64,000 nucleotides of DNA from Geodermatophilus nigrescens (GCF_900129495.1 NZ_FQVX01000001.1:1116001-1180000), one strand, 5' to 3'; positions 1 through 9,212 are shown, counted from the first letter of the stretch. A program made the numbers and translations. The notes: generated by a model from the letters alone, not told the origin.

Positions 1-44
1 GCCCGACCGGGCCGCGGCCGGCCGGGGACGAGGAGGCAGCAGGC

Positions 45-1217
45 GTGCGACGGACAGCGGCGCTGGTCACGGCGGGGGCGCTGGCCCTGCTGAGCGGGTG
101 CACCGGGGCGGGCGGCGAGACCTCCGCGGCGGCACCGACGACCGAGGACGCCCCGCCGGCGCAGGTGTCGCTGCTGCCCGGCGACGGCGCGGCCGACGTC
201 GCGCCGTCCTCCCCGGTGGAGATCTCCGTCACCGACGGCGAGCTGTCCGAGGTCACCGTCACCGACGGCGCGGGCGCTGCCGTGCCCGGGCAGGTCACCG
301 ACGGCCCCGCCGAGGGCACGGAGCTGTGGACGCCGGACGAGGACCTGGCGTACGGCACCACGTACACGCTGACCGCCACCGCCGCGAACGCCGACGACGA
401 GCGGGCCGAGGCGCGCAGCACCTTCACCACGGTGACGCCCGCGTCGGTGAGCACGCCCTCGATCGGCCCGCTCGACGGCCAGACGGTCGGCGTCGGCATG
501 CCCATCCGCGTCTACTTCGACGAGCCGATCACCGACAAGGCCGCCGTCGAGAGCCACCTGCTGGTCACCAGCTCCACGCCCACCGACGGCGTGTGGAGCT
601 GGATCAGCGACACCGAGGTGCACTTCCGCCCGTCGCAGTACTGGCCGGCGCAGACCGACGTCACCCTCGACGCCGACCTCTTCGGCGTCCCGTTCGGCGA
701 CGGCGTGTGGGGCGAGAAGGACCGCACGGTCAGCTTCCGCGTCGGCGAGCGGCACGTCTCCGTGGCCGACGCGAGCACCCACCGGCTGCAGGTCTACGAC
801 GGCGACACGCTCGTGCAGGACTTCCCGATGAGCGCCGGCAGCCCCGACAACCCGAGCTACAACGGCCCGCACGTGGTCACCGAGCTCAACGCCGACCGCG
901 TCATGGACTCCAGCACCTACGGCGTCCCGGTCGACAGCCCCGAGGGCTACCGCACGCCGGTCAAGTGGGCGGTGCGGCTGTCGAACAGCGGCGAGTTCGT
1001 CCACGGCGCCCCCTGGTCGGTGGCGCAGCAGGGGCGGGAGAACGTGTCCCACGGCTGCATCAACCTGTCGAACGAGAACGCACGCTGGTTCTACGAGTTC
1101 TCCCAGCCCGGCGACGTCGTCGAGATCGTCAACTCCGACGCCGGCACGCTGACCTCCGACATCGCCGACTGGACCGTCCCGTGGGACCAGTGGCAGGCCG
1201 GGTCCGCCCTGAAGTGA
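45..1217 (+). CDS. Lipoprotein L,D-transpeptidase (YkuD fold)
   Basis: Predicted to form 3-3 (mDAP-mDAP) peptidoglycan cross-links outside the membrane. The 390-aa protein starts at a GTG preceded by GAGGAGG and has a lipoprotein signal with lipobox LSGC (Cys19). Residues 40-130 and 135-235 look like two Ig-like domains of the kind that precede the catalytic domain in actinobacterial Ldt proteins. The C-terminal YkuD domain carries His320 (VHGAPW) and the SHGCIN motif with nucleophile Cys338. It probably stands alone, because the next gene is 61 nt downstream with its own RBS. The family assignment is secure; the exact Ldt class is not resolved. Confidence 0.93.
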   Translation: MRRTAALVTAGALALLSGCTGAGGETSAAAPTTEDAPPAQVSLLPGDGAADVAPSSPVEISVTDGELSEVTVTDGAGAAVPGQVTDGPAEGTELWTPDEDLAYGTTYTLTATAANADDERAEARSTFTTVTPASVSTPSIGPLDGQTVGVGMPIRVYFDEPITDKAAVESHLLVTSSTPTDGVWSWISDTEVHFRPSQYWPAQTDVTLDADLFGVPFGDGVWGEKDRTVSFRVGERHVSVADASTHRLQVYDGDTLVQDFPMSAGSPDNPSYNGPHVVTELNADRVMDSSTYGVPVDSPEGYRTPVKWAVRLSNSGEFVHGAPWSVAQQGRENVSHGCINLSNENARWFYEFSQPGDVVEIVNSDAGTLTSDIADWTVPWDQWQAGSALK

Positions 1218-1278
1218 TCTCCGTTTCCGGGCGTCCGCGCCCGGGAACCCCCCGCTCGACCCGAGGAGGGGGACCACC

Positions 1279-1692
1279 GTGGACACCTGGTTGATCGTGC
1301 TCATCGTCGTCGTCGCGCTCGCCCTGCTGGCCGTGCTGGCGCTGGCCCTGGCCAAGCGCAACAGGGTCGCCGGGGCGCGGCGCCGCGAGCAGCAGCGCCA
1401 GCAGGCGCGCGAGCACCTCGAGGAGGCGCGCCTGCGCGGTGCGCAGGCGGAGAAGGAGCAGGCGCTGGCCGAGGAGCAGGCCGCCCGCGCCCGCCGTGAG
1501 CGCGCCGAGGTCGAGGAGCGCACCCGGCTGGCCGAGCAGGAGGCCCGCCAGCGGGCCGCGCACGCGCAGGAGCACGCCACCGCCGCCGAGAAGCTGCGCG
1601 CCGAGGCCGAGAAGCTCGCACCCGGGCTGGCCGACCAGAACGGCCGCGCGCACGTGACCGGTGACGGCCCCGGGGGCGCCACCCGCCGCTGA
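1279..1692 (+). CDS. Small membrane-anchored coiled-coil protein
   Basis: Function unknown. The 137-aa product has one N-terminal membrane segment (about residues 4-27) followed by an Arg/Lys-rich stop-transfer region. A long, highly charged Ala/Glu/Arg/Gln helix (about residues 35-115) is predicted to be coiled coil, and the tail is short and disordered. The GTG start is preceded by GAGGAGGGGG at good spacing. It lies between the L,D-transpeptidase and the BNR-repeat gene, so an envelope role is possible but unproven. Confidence 0.75.
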   Translation: MDTWLIVLIVVVALALLAVLALALAKRNRVAGARRREQQRQQAREHLEEARLRGAQAEKEQALAEEQAARARRERAEVEERTRLAEQEARQRAAHAQEHATAAEKLRAEAEKLAPGLADQNGRAHVTGDGPGGATRR

Positions 1693-1777
1693 GCGGCCAC
1701 CGCTCAGTTCCGGCGGCCGGCCCGGTCTGTCCTCCGAGCGGGGTCGGCCGGGCCCCGCCGGGACCGGGAGGACACCC

Positions 1778-2860
1778 GTGGCCGACCTGCTCGCCATCGG
1801 CACGCGCAAGGGGCTGTGGCTGGCCCGCAGCGACGACGACCGGCGCACCTGGACCCTCGACGGCCCGCACCTGGTGGCCCAGGAGGTGGCCGCCGTCGGG
1901 CTCGACGTCCGCGGCGCGGCGCCCCGGGTGCTCGCCGGCGTCCAGTACGGGCACTGGGGGCCGACGGTCACCTGGTCCGACGACCTCGGGCGCATCTGGT
2001 CGGAGACCGACGAGGGCGCCATCCGCTTCCCGGCCGACACCGGCGCCGCGTTGGCCCGGGTCTGGCAGCTGCGCCCCGACGTCGCCGCGCGACCGGGCGT
2101 CGTGTGGGCCGGCTGCGAGCCGCACTCGCTGTGGCGCAGCGAGGACGGCGGCGAGAGCTTCGCGCTGGTCCGCGGCCTGTGGGACCACCCGCACCGGCCC
2201 ACCTGGGAGCCCGGCGGGGGCGGCGGCGCCGTGCACACCGTGCTGCCGCACCCGACCGCCGACCGGGTGGTCGTGGCGATGAGCGCGGGCGGCGTCTACG
2301 CCAGCGAGGACGGCCGCGACGGCTGGGCGCCGCGCAACTCCGGGATCACCGCCCCCTTCCTGCCGGAGCCCGCGCCCGAGTACGGGCAGTGCGTGCACAA
2401 GGTCGCCCCCGACGCCGGCGATCCCGACCGGCTCTACGCGCAGAACCACTTCGGCGTCTTCCGCAGCGACGACGCGGGGGTGGGGTGGACGTCGATCGCC
2501 GCGGGCCTGCCGGCCGACTTCGGCTTCCCCGTGCTCGCCTCGCCGCGCACGCCCGGCACGGCCTGGGTCGTGCCGCTGGTCGCCGACGCCGACCGGACGC
2601 CCCCGGGCGGGCGCCTGCGCGTGCACCGCACCCGCGACGCCGGGCAGAGCTGGACCGAGCTCGGCGCCGGCCTGCCCGAGGCGTCGTGGACGGCGGTGCT
2701 GCGCGACGCGGCCTGCGTCGACGAGGGCGACCCGACCGGCGTCTACGTCGGCACCCGCGACGGCTGCGTCTACGCCAGCGCCGACGAGGGCGACACGTTC
2801 ACCACGGTGGCGCAGCACCTGCCCGACGTGCTGTGCGTGCGCGCGGCCCGGCTGCCGTGA
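1778..2860 (+). CDS. BNR/sialidase-like beta-propeller protein
   Basis: A 360-aa protein related to the exo-alpha-sialidase/BNR-repeat (YVTN/WD40-like) group. No signal peptide is visible, so it is probably cytoplasmic. Asp-box-like repeats recur along the chain (SDDLGRIWS, SEDGGESF, SDDAGVGWTS, TRDAGQSWTE, SADEGDTF), indicating a beta-propeller. An open frame extends upstream, but GTG 1778 is chosen because GGGAGGAC lies just before it and the protein then starts with VADLLAIGTRKGL, a typical family start. The stop overlaps the start of the MoaD-like gene, implying translational coupling. True sialidase activity is doubtful. Confidence 0.82.
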   Translation: MADLLAIGTRKGLWLARSDDDRRTWTLDGPHLVAQEVAAVGLDVRGAAPRVLAGVQYGHWGPTVTWSDDLGRIWSETDEGAIRFPADTGAALARVWQLRPDVAARPGVVWAGCEPHSLWRSEDGGESFALVRGLWDHPHRPTWEPGGGGGAVHTVLPHPTADRVVVAMSAGGVYASEDGRDGWAPRNSGITAPFLPEPAPEYGQCVHKVAPDAGDPDRLYAQNHFGVFRSDDAGVGWTSIAAGLPADFGFPVLASPRTPGTAWVVPLVADADRTPPGGRLRVHRTRDAGQSWTELGAGLPEASWTAVLRDAACVDEGDPTGVYVGTRDGCVYASADEGDTFTTVAQHLPDVLCVRAARLP

Positions 2861-3138
2861 CCGTCGAGGTGGTGCTGCCCGGCGTGCTGGCCGACCTGGC
2901 CGGCGGCGAGCGGCGGCTGCGGGTCGACCCCGCCGCGCCGACCGTCGCCGGCCTGCTCGACGCCCTCGCCGCCCGGCACCCCGTCCTCGAGCGGCGGATC
3001 CGCGACGAGGCCGGGGCGCTGCGCCGGTTCGTCAACGTCTACGTCGACGGCGACGACGTCCGCTTCTCCGCGGGCGCGCAGACCCCCGTGCACGACGGCG
3101 CGGTGGTGCAGGTGCTGCCCTCGGTCGCCGGGGGCTGA
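2857..3138 (+). CDS. MoaD/ThiS-family sulfur-carrier-like protein
   Basis: A 93-aa beta-grasp protein ending in Gly-Gly (VAGG), the hallmark of MoaD/ThiS sulfur carriers activated by adenylation and thiocarboxylation. GTG 2857 overlaps the preceding TGA (GTGA), so it is co-translated with the BNR-repeat gene. No molybdopterin or thiamine synthesis gene is next to it, so the acceptor pathway is unknown. Assignment rests on size, fold pattern (N-terminal beta strand, LLDALAARHP helix, VNVYVDGDDVRF strand) and the diglycine end. Confidence 0.82.
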   Translation: MTVEVVLPGVLADLAGGERRLRVDPAAPTVAGLLDALAARHPVLERRIRDEAGALRRFVNVYVDGDDVRFSAGAQTPVHDGAVVQVLPSVAGG

Positions 3139-3142
3139 GCGG

Positions 3143-3388
3143 TCAGAGGCGGGCGAGCTCCGCGCACTCGGCGCACAGCTGGTGCTCCTCGAGCTCGGAC
3201 GGCGGCCACTCCACCTGGTCGTCGACGGCGACGTAGGCGCCGCACAGCGACTTGCGGCTGCGGCCGTGCACCCGGCCGATCGTGGCGTGCGCCGGCCCGA
3301 TCTGCCGGGGCTGGAGACCCTCCGGGGTGCCGACCGACCCGACCATCACGACGGCGTGGGCGGTCCCGTAGGCGTAGGCAGTCGTCAT
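3143..3388 (-). CDS. Hypothetical 81-aa protein with C-terminal Cys pair
   Basis: Not recognised. From the ATG at 3388 the product is 81 aa, with cysteines in SLCGAY and LCAEC; the last is a CxxC pair that could bind zinc. A GTG further upstream (3427) is in frame but its Shine-Dalgarno-like GGAGG abuts the codon, so the ATG is preferred without strong RBS support. It is convergent with the MoaD-like gene, ending 4 nt from its stop. Confidence 0.6.
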   Translation of the reverse strand: MTTAYAYGTAHAVVMVGSVGTPEGLQPRQIGPAHATIGRVHGRSRKSLCGAYVAVDDQVEWPPSELEEHQLCAECAELARL

Positions 3389-3446
3389 GGCGCCAGCGTC
3401 CGAGGCGCGGGGCGGGTGCGGCGGCACCCTCCGGGCGCGTGTCCGG

Positions 3447-3472
3447 CAGCCGGGGCGCAGGAGCCCCGGCTG
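3447..3472 (-). terminator. Hairpin, probable terminator of the 3482-3718 gene
   Basis: A perfect 10-bp inverted repeat (CAGCCGGGGC, loop GCAGGA, GCCCCGGCTG) lies just beyond the minus-strand stop at 3482. No clear U-run follows, as is common in actinobacteria. Confidence 0.45.
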
Positions 3473-3481
3473 CCCCGGCCG

Positions 3482-3718
3482 TCACACCCGCGACGGCACC
3501 GGCGCCTGCGCCGGGAGCGCGCTGATGCGCGCCGCGGCCGCGCCGACCCACGGCTGGGTGGGGTCGAGCCCCTCCGCCGTGGCGACGGCCCGCACGGCCG
3601 ACGTCGTCACCTCCAGCGGTGCGCCCGGCACCCGGTCGGAGGCGAGCTCGTAGACGAGCAGCGCCTTGAGGCGGCTCTCCAGCGGGAGTCCGTCGAGGGA
3701 GTCACGCCAGTCCGTCAT
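3482..3718 (-). CDS. Hypothetical 78-aa protein
   Basis: Not recognised. From ATG 3718 it starts MTDWRDSLDGLPLESRLKAL and is 78 aa, rich in helices, with no signal or membrane segment. The reading frame extends upstream but those residues are low-complexity Arg/Ala. No clear ribosome binding site is seen, so a leaderless transcript is possible. It is divergent from the MFS gene. Confidence 0.55.
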   Translation of the reverse strand: MTDWRDSLDGLPLESRLKALLVYELASDRVPGAPLEVTTSAVRAVATAEGLDPTQPWVGAAAARISALPAQAPVPSRV

Positions 3719-3891
3719 GGAGGACCGGTGCCCGCCCGGCGCGCCGGGCATGCGGCGGCGCGGGACGCCCCGGCGTGTCGCTGCGGCCGGGCGCGTCCGC
3801 GTTGCGCCCTGCGCGGACCGGCGCGTGCTGCGGGCCCCCGCGGGCGACGATGGGACCACCGGCCGGACGCGCCGCCGGGGGAGGAGGGCCG

Positions 3892-5163
3892 GTGACGCTG
3901 CCCAGGGCGCTGGTCCCGCTGCGGACGGCGGCCTACTGGCGGCTGGCGCTGTCGCTGGGGCTGTCGCTCGTGGCCAACGGCGCGTGGGCGGTCACCGCGG
4001 TGTGGCAGGTCGTGGCGCTCGGCGGCGGGCCGGCGGAGCTGTCGCTGGTCACCGGGCTGGCCGCCGCCGGGACGCTGGCGGCCACGCTGCCCGGCGGGGT
4101 GCTGGCCGACCGGGTGCCGCAGCGGCACCTGTTGCTGGCGGTCACGCTGCTGTCGGCGGTGCCGGTCGGCGCGGCGGCCCTGCTGTCGCTGGCCGGCGAA
4201 CTCCCGCTCGGCCTGCTGGCCGTCGTCGGCCTGCTCGGCGGGGTGGCGCTGGGACTGCACTACCCGGCGTACTCGGCTCTGCTGCCCGCGCTGCTGCCGG
4301 CCGACCAGCTGCTCGCCGCCAACGGCCTCGAGGGCGCCATGCGGCCGGTGCTCTACCAGGTGGCCGGGCCGGCGATGGCCGCGCTCCTGGTGGCCGCCGT
4401 CTCCCCGGGCGCGGCGCTGCTGGCCACCGCGGGCGCCTCACTGGCCGCCACCGCGTGCGTGCTGGGCCTGCCGCTGCTCCCGGTCGCGCGCGAGCCCGGC
4501 GCCGAGCAGCGGCACCCGGCCCGGGCGCTGCTCGGCGACCTGCGCGAGGGCCTGGCCTTCCTCGTGCGCACCCGCTGGCTGTTGGCCACGCTGCTGTTCG
4601 GCTCGCTCATGCTGCTCGCGACCACCGGCCCGCTGCAGGTGCTCACGCCGTTCGCGCTGCGCGACCGGGCAGGCGGCGGGCCCTTCGAGCACGCGCTGGT
4701 GCTCGCCGGCTTCGGCGTCGGCGGGGCGCTCGCCTCCCTCGCCGTCGCCTCCCGGCCGCTACCGCGCCGCTACCTGACCGCGACCATGGCGCTGTGGGCC
4801 GCCGGCTGCGTGCCGCTGCTGGCCTTCGGCCTCGCCACGCACGTCGGCGTCATGGTCGGCGCGGCCGTGCTGTCCGGCGCCGGCATCCACGGCGGCATGG
4901 TGCTGTGGGGCACGCTGCTGCAGCGCCGGGTGCCGCCCGCGCTGCTCGGCCGGGTCTCCAGCCTGGACTTCGTCGTCTCGGGGGCGTTGGTGCCCGTGTC
5001 GGTGGCGCTGGCCGGGCCGCTCAGCGAGGGTGCCGGCGTCGGGCCGGTGTTCCTCGTCGCCGGGCTCGCGCCGCCGGTGCTCGCGCTCCTCACCGTGCTG
5101 CTGGCGCGGATGCCCGCCGACGAGGCGGCGCACCCGCTCGACCGGCCGGCGCGGGTGCCCTGA
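3892..5163 (+). CDS. MFS transporter, EntS-like exporter family
   Basis: A 423-aa polytopic membrane protein with about 12 hydrophobic segments and the loop 2-3 motif GGVLADRVPQRH typical of the major facilitator superfamily (drug or siderophore exporter group, MFS_3-like). GTG 3892 is selected because GGGGAGGAGG precedes it and TM1 follows shortly; the upstream extension is low-complexity. It converges with prfC 4 nt away. Substrate unknown; a proton-driven efflux role is the family expectation. Confidence 0.88.
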   Translation: MTLPRALVPLRTAAYWRLALSLGLSLVANGAWAVTAVWQVVALGGGPAELSLVTGLAAAGTLAATLPGGVLADRVPQRHLLLAVTLLSAVPVGAAALLSLAGELPLGLLAVVGLLGGVALGLHYPAYSALLPALLPADQLLAANGLEGAMRPVLYQVAGPAMAALLVAAVSPGAALLATAGASLAATACVLGLPLLPVAREPGAEQRHPARALLGDLREGLAFLVRTRWLLATLLFGSLMLLATTGPLQVLTPFALRDRAGGGPFEHALVLAGFGVGGALASLAVASRPLPRRYLTATMALWAAGCVPLLAFGLATHVGVMVGAAVLSGAGIHGGMVLWGTLLQRRVPPALLGRVSSLDFVVSGALVPVSVALAGPLSEGAGVGPVFLVAGLAPPVLALLTVLLARMPADEAAHPLDRPARVP

Positions 5164-5167
5164 CTGC

Positions 5168-6793
5168 TCAGGCCAGCTGCGCGGCCACCAGCGGCTCCAG
5201 GGTCAGGTGCGGCTTGCCGTTGCGCACCATGCCCATGACCCACTTCGTGGTGAACAGCGCGAGCAGCTCCCCGTCGCTGCGCCGCATCACCTCGGTGCCC
5301 GAGCTCGCGGTGATGCCCGCGACCGACTCCTCGTCGGTGCGCATGGCCAGCGTGTACGGCAGCGGCTCCAGGTGCACCGGCGCGGAGAACTCCTGCGCCA
5401 TGCGGTGCGCGGCCACCTCGAACTGCATGGGGCCGACGACGGCGAACACCGGGGACGCGTCCCCGCGGCGGTCGGAGCGCAGCACCTGCACCACGCCCTC
5501 GGACTCCAACTGCTCGATGCCGCGGCGGAACTGCTTGTGCTTGGCGGTCTCCAGGCTGCGGACGACGGCGAAGTGCTCGGGCGCGAACGTGGTCAGCGGC
5601 GGGAAGGTGACCGCGCGGCCGGCGTAGAGCGTGTCGCCCACACGCAGCGCCGAGGCGTTGACCAGCCCGACGACGTCGCCGGGGTAGGCGGTGTCGATGC
5701 TCTCCCGCTCGCGGCCGAACACCTGCTGGGCGTACTTGGTCGCGAAGGGGCGGCCGGTCGGGCCGTGGGTGACCACCATGCCGCGCTCGAAGACGCCGGA
5801 GCAGACGCGGACGTAGGCCAGCCGGTCGCGGTGCGCGGCGTCCATGCCCGACTGCACCTTGAAGACGAAGGCGCTGAACGGGGCGTCGACCGGGCGCGGG
5901 ACGCCGCCCTCGTCGGGCCGCCCGGCGGGGGCGGGCGCGAGGTCGACGAGCACGTCGAGCAGCGCGGCCACGCCGAAGTTCGACACCGCGGAGGCGAAGA
6001 GCACCGGGGTGGTCTCGCCGGAGAGGAACAGCTCCTGGTCGTGCGCGCCGGAGGTCTCGTCGAGCAGCTCGACCTCCTCGCGGGCCTGCGCCCACGCCTC
6101 CGGCTCGCGGGTGGCCGCGGCCTCGGCGGAGAGGACCTCCTCGGGCGCGATCGTCGCCCCGCCGGCGGTCCGGGTGTAGCGCCGGTAGGAGCCGTCGCGC
6201 CGGTCGAGGACGCCGCGGAAGTCGCCGGCGATGCCCACCGGCCAGGTCAGCGGGGTGGGGGTGAGGCCGGTGCGCTCGGCGACCTCGTCCATGAGCTCGA
6301 GCGCGTCCTTGCCGGGGCGGTCCCATTTGTTCACCACGGTGACGACGGGGATGCCGCGGTGCCGGCAGACGGCGAAGAGCTTCATCGTCTGCTCCTCGAG
6401 GCCCTTGGCGGCGTCGATGAGCATGACGGCGGCGTCGACGGCGGTGAGGACGCGGTAGGTGTCCTCGGAGAAGTCGGCGTGCCCCGGGGTGTCGAGCAGG
6501 TTGACCACCGCGTCGCGGTAGGAGAACTGCAGCGCCGCCGAGGTGATGGAGATGCCGCGGGCGCGCTCCATGTCCATCCAGTCCGACACCGTGCCGCGCC
6601 GGCCGGCCTTGCCGTGCACCGCGCCGGCCTGGCCGATGACCCGGGCGTGCAGGGCCAGCGCCTCGGTGAGCGTGGACTTCCCGGCGTCGGGGTGGCTGAT
6701 GACGGCGAAGGTCCGGCGCCGCGCGGCCTCCGCGACGACGTCCCCGGGGGAGGTCCCGGCGTCGTCGGGGCGGGGCGGGGCGGTCGTGGTCAT
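5168..6793 (-). CDS. prfC: Peptide chain release factor 3 (RF3)
   Basis: A 541-aa translational GTPase that recycles RF1/RF2 from the ribosome after termination. G1 (HPDAGKST, residues 34-41), the switch region (ERARGISIT), DTPGH and NKWD are all visible in the N-terminal third, followed by domain II and the RF3-specific C-terminal domain ending in TTKWVMGMV and a short tail. ATG 6793 with GGGAG upstream is chosen over an in-frame extension that runs into the tRNA-His region. Length matches the family (about 530 aa). Confidence 0.96.
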   Translation of the reverse strand: MTTTAPPRPDDAGTSPGDVVAEAARRRTFAVISHPDAGKSTLTEALALHARVIGQAGAVHGKAGRRGTVSDWMDMERARGISITSAALQFSYRDAVVNLLDTPGHADFSEDTYRVLTAVDAAVMLIDAAKGLEEQTMKLFAVCRHRGIPVVTVVNKWDRPGKDALELMDEVAERTGLTPTPLTWPVGIAGDFRGVLDRRDGSYRRYTRTAGGATIAPEEVLSAEAAATREPEAWAQAREEVELLDETSGAHDQELFLSGETTPVLFASAVSNFGVAALLDVLVDLAPAPAGRPDEGGVPRPVDAPFSAFVFKVQSGMDAAHRDRLAYVRVCSGVFERGMVVTHGPTGRPFATKYAQQVFGRERESIDTAYPGDVVGLVNASALRVGDTLYAGRAVTFPPLTTFAPEHFAVVRSLETAKHKQFRRGIEQLESEGVVQVLRSDRRGDASPVFAVVGPMQFEVAAHRMAQEFSAPVHLEPLPYTLAMRTDEESVAGITASSGTEVMRRSDGELLALFTTKWVMGMVRNGKPHLTLEPLVAAQLA

Positions 6794-6937
6794 GCGGAGG
6801 TCTCCCGGGGTGGTGCGGTGGTCGCCGGAACGGCGGAGGGGCGGCGGCGCGCACGCCCCGCGGCATCTTGGTGCAACAGCCGCGGCGCGCGCCGCAGTCC
6901 CGGTCCGACCACGTCGGCGGGATCGGCGTGGGACGCG

Positions 6938-6973
6938 CGGAGGCCCCGGTCGGCGAACCGACCGGGGCCTCCG
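6938..6973 (-). terminator. Strong hairpin downstream of tRNA-His
   Basis: A perfect 16-bp inverted repeat, CGGAGGCCCCGGTCGG / CCGACCGGGGCCTCCG, with loop CGAA, lies 5 nt past the tRNA CCA end on the minus strand. It fits termination of the tRNA transcript ahead of prfC. Confidence 0.7.
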
Positions 6974-6977
6974 GACA

Positions 6978-7053
6978 TGGGGTGAGTGACGGGGCTCGAA
7001 CCCGCGACACCCAGGATCACAACCTGGTGCTCTACCAGCTGAGCTACACCCAC
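6978..7053 (-). tRNA. tRNA-His (anticodon GTG)
   Basis: Cloverleaf read on the minus strand: acceptor GTGGGTG pairs with CACTCAC (one G-U), D-arm GCTCAGCTGGTAGAGC, anticodon loop TTGTGAT with GTG, and T-arm GCGGGTTCGAGCCCCGT. The base before position 1 is G and the discriminator is C, the pair expected for His tRNA. The 3' CCA is encoded (6978-6980). Confidence 0.96.
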
Positions 7054-7112
7054 CGCGCGCACTCCCGGGACCCTGAGGCACCGGGGAGCACGGACGAGGA
7101 TACCGGAGCCGC

Positions 7113-7802
7113 TCAGCCCTCCGACGCGGCCGGGGGTGTGACACCGGGCGCGGGCGCCGGCGGGGTGGCGTCGGCGGCGGCCAGCACGTCGGCGAAGGTG
7201 CCGGTGACCTCGCCGGCGGCGCGCTGGGCCTGCGACGTCGAGGGGCCGGGGAGGTCGACGAACAGCGTCCGCCGGTAGTAGGCCAGCTCGCGGATCGACT
7301 CGATGATGTCGGCCAGGGCCCGGTGCGCGAGGCCCTTCGGCGGCTGGGCGAAGTAGACCCGCGGGAACCAGCGGCGGGCCAGCTCCTTGATCGAGCTGAC
7401 GTCGACCATCCGGTAGTGCAGGTGGTCGTCGAGCTCCGGCATGTCGCGGGCGAGGAACCCGCGGTCGGTGCCGATCGAGTTGCCGCACAGGGGAGCGGTG
7501 CGCCGCTCGGGCACCCACCGCTTCACGTAGGCCAGCACCTGCTGCTCGGCCTCGGCGACGGTGAGGGTGGAGGCGCGCACCGCCTCGGTCAGCCCCGACT
7601 TCGCGTGCATCTCGGTGACGACGTCGGCCATGCCCTCCAGGTCGGCGTCGTCGGCGGAGATCACCAGGTCCAGGCCGGGGTCGAGGACGTTGAGCTCGGA
7701 GTCGGTCACGACGACGGCGACCTCGATGAGCTTGTCCCGGCCGAGGTCCAGCCCGGTCATCTCGCAGTCGATCCAGACCAGGTGCCCGCCGTTGTCCGCC
7801 AC
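7113..7802 (-). CDS. orn: Oligoribonuclease
   Basis: A 229-aa DEDDh 3'-5' exonuclease that degrades 2-5 nt RNA and, in this family, pGpG, the product of EAL phosphodiesterases; that is relevant because three EAL proteins lie in this window. Exo I ([10 protein letters not shown]), Exo II ([11 protein letters not shown]) and Exo III (HRALADI) motifs are present. GTG 7802 gives [17 protein letters not shown], the canonical start. The C-terminal 25 residues are a Pro/Ala-rich extension. A TAGGGT -10 box 8 nt upstream suggests a leaderless mRNA. Confidence 0.95.
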   Translation of the reverse strand: MADNGGHLVWIDCEMTGLDLGRDKLIEVAVVVTDSELNVLDPGLDLVISADDADLEGMADVVTEMHAKSGLTEAVRASTLTVAEAEQQVLAYVKRWVPERRTAPLCGNSIGTDRGFLARDMPELDDHLHYRMVDVSSIKELARRWFPRVYFAQPPKGLAHRALADIIESIRELAYYRRTLFVDLPGPSTSQAQRAAGEVTGTFADVLAAADATPPAPAPGVTPPAASEG

Positions 7803-7810
7803 GGCGACCG

Positions 7811-7816
7811 ACCCTA
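7811..7816 (-). promoter_or_regulatory. Candidate -10 box of orn (TAGGGT)
   Basis: TAGGGT on the minus strand fits the actinobacterial TANNNT -10 consensus and ends 8 nt before the GTG start, so transcription would begin at or near the start codon. Confidence 0.4.
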
Positions 7817-7928
7817 CGTCGCGTCCGCCGTGGCGTCCCGTCCGTCCCGGCCGCCCCGTGCGCCCGCCGTCTACCGCACGCGGCACACCGGTGCCACTCG
7901 AGGGGTCGGAATCCGCCGTCCGCGCCGG

Positions 7929-7934
7929 TAGCCT
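7929..7934 (+). promoter_or_regulatory. Candidate -10 box (TAGCCT) of the 7971 gene
   Basis: TAGCCT fits TANNNT and leaves a leader of about 30 nt with a TGGGAG ribosome site before GTG 7971. No convincing -35 is seen. Confidence 0.4.
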
Positions 7935-7970
7935 CGGCCCATCCCGACCCGCTTCCCTGGGAGTCCCGTC

Positions 7971-9185
7971 GTGCCCCGACCCGCCCCCTCCGCGCCCGCC
8001 CGGACCGTGCCGCCGGCACCGGGCTCCCTGGGCGCCGGGCTCCGGCACCCGGTCGCGCTGCTGCGCTGGCTGTGGCTCGCCTACATGACGCCCGGCCGGC
8101 CCGGGCGCGGGACCACCCAGCAGGAGCTGCGCTGGATCTACACCGCCTGGCTCGGCGCGTTCCTGCTCAAGATGCTCGGCTCGTCCTGGGACGTGTCCTG
8201 GCACTTCAAGTGGCTGCGCGACGACCTGGCGCCCCCGCACCTGCTCAACTCGGCGGGCACCGCGGTGGTCATCGCGCTCGTGGTGTTCCACAGCTACACC
8301 GGCTACGGCGTGGACCGCCGCGCCCTGCGGCTCATGCAGGTCGGTATCGCCACCTTCCTGGTGGCCATCCCGATCGACATCCTCAACCACCGCATCAACG
8401 GGCTCGACATCACCAGCTGGAGCCCGAGCCACGCGCTGCTCTACATCGGCACGGCGATCATGCTCGCCGGCGCCGTCCGCGGCTGGTGGCTGTACGCCGC
8501 GCCGGGCCGGGTCCGCGACCTGGTGTCGCTGGGGCTGTGGCTGTTCTTCGCCGAGAACGTCGTCTTCCCGAACCAGCACCAGGAGTACGGCGTCCTGTCG
8601 CTGCGCGCCTACGAGGCGGGGGAGACCACGGCGGAGCAGCAGCTGCTGGACTTCGCCGCCTCCCAGGGCCAGACGCCCACGATGTTCATGCTGCCGGTGC
8701 CCTCCTGGGTGCACCCGGCCTGGCTGCTGTGCGCCGGGCTGCTCTCGCTGGTCGTCGCGCGGAAGGTCGTCGGTCTGCGCTGGACCTCGACCACGGTCGC
8801 CGGGGTCTACCTCGCCTACCGCGCGGTGATGTGGCTGGGCCTGGTGGCGCTGGACTTCCCGCCGTCGGTGCTGCCCCTCGTGCTGCTCGTCGGGGCGGTC
8901 TGCATCGACCTCGCCGTCACCTTCCGGCTGCCCGGCTGGAGCGCGGCGCCGGCCACGGCCGCCGCGGTCTACGCCGCCGGCTGGCTCCAGGACGCGGCCG
9001 GGCTGCTGCCGCCGTGGAACTGGTCGTGGTGGTCGATCGCGCTGGTCCTGGCCTCCTTCACGGCGCTGTGGACGGCGGTCGACCTGGTCGCTCGCAGCCG
9101 CTGGCTGGCCACCTGGCGGGAGCCGGTCGAGCCCGGCCGCACCGCCGAGCCGGCGGCGGCCCTGGGCGGCGCGCCGACCCGCTGA
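7971..9185 (+). CDS. Polytopic membrane protein with conserved-looking His motifs
   Basis: Function unknown. The 404-aa product has a 30-residue Pro-rich N-terminus, then about nine hydrophobic segments. Striking polar motifs sit at membrane boundaries: [27 protein letters not shown] and FPNQHQEYG. Such His-rich boundaries are typical of membrane proteins binding haem or metal, but no known family is assigned. It is divergent from orn. A TAGCCT -10 and a GGGAG RBS support the GTG start. Confidence 0.72.
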   Translation: MPRPAPSAPARTVPPAPGSLGAGLRHPVALLRWLWLAYMTPGRPGRGTTQQELRWIYTAWLGAFLLKMLGSSWDVSWHFKWLRDDLAPPHLLNSAGTAVVIALVVFHSYTGYGVDRRALRLMQVGIATFLVAIPIDILNHRINGLDITSWSPSHALLYIGTAIMLAGAVRGWWLYAAPGRVRDLVSLGLWLFFAENVVFPNQHQEYGVLSLRAYEAGETTAEQQLLDFAASQGQTPTMFMLPVPSWVHPAWLLCAGLLSLVVARKVVGLRWTSTTVAGVYLAYRAVMWLGLVALDFPPSVLPLVLLVGAVCIDLAVTFRLPGWSAAPATAAAVYAAGWLQDAAGLLPPWNWSWWSIALVLASFTALWTAVDLVARSRWLATWREPVEPGRTAEPAAALGGAPTR

Positions 9186-9212
9186 CGTCCCGGACCGGCC
9201 CGTCACATGACG

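Noticed and set aside
1778-2860. Secreted sialidase virulence-type enzyme
   Set aside because: No signal peptide and no sialidase FRIP motif or catalytic Arg triad can be recognised; only Asp-box-like repeats are seen.
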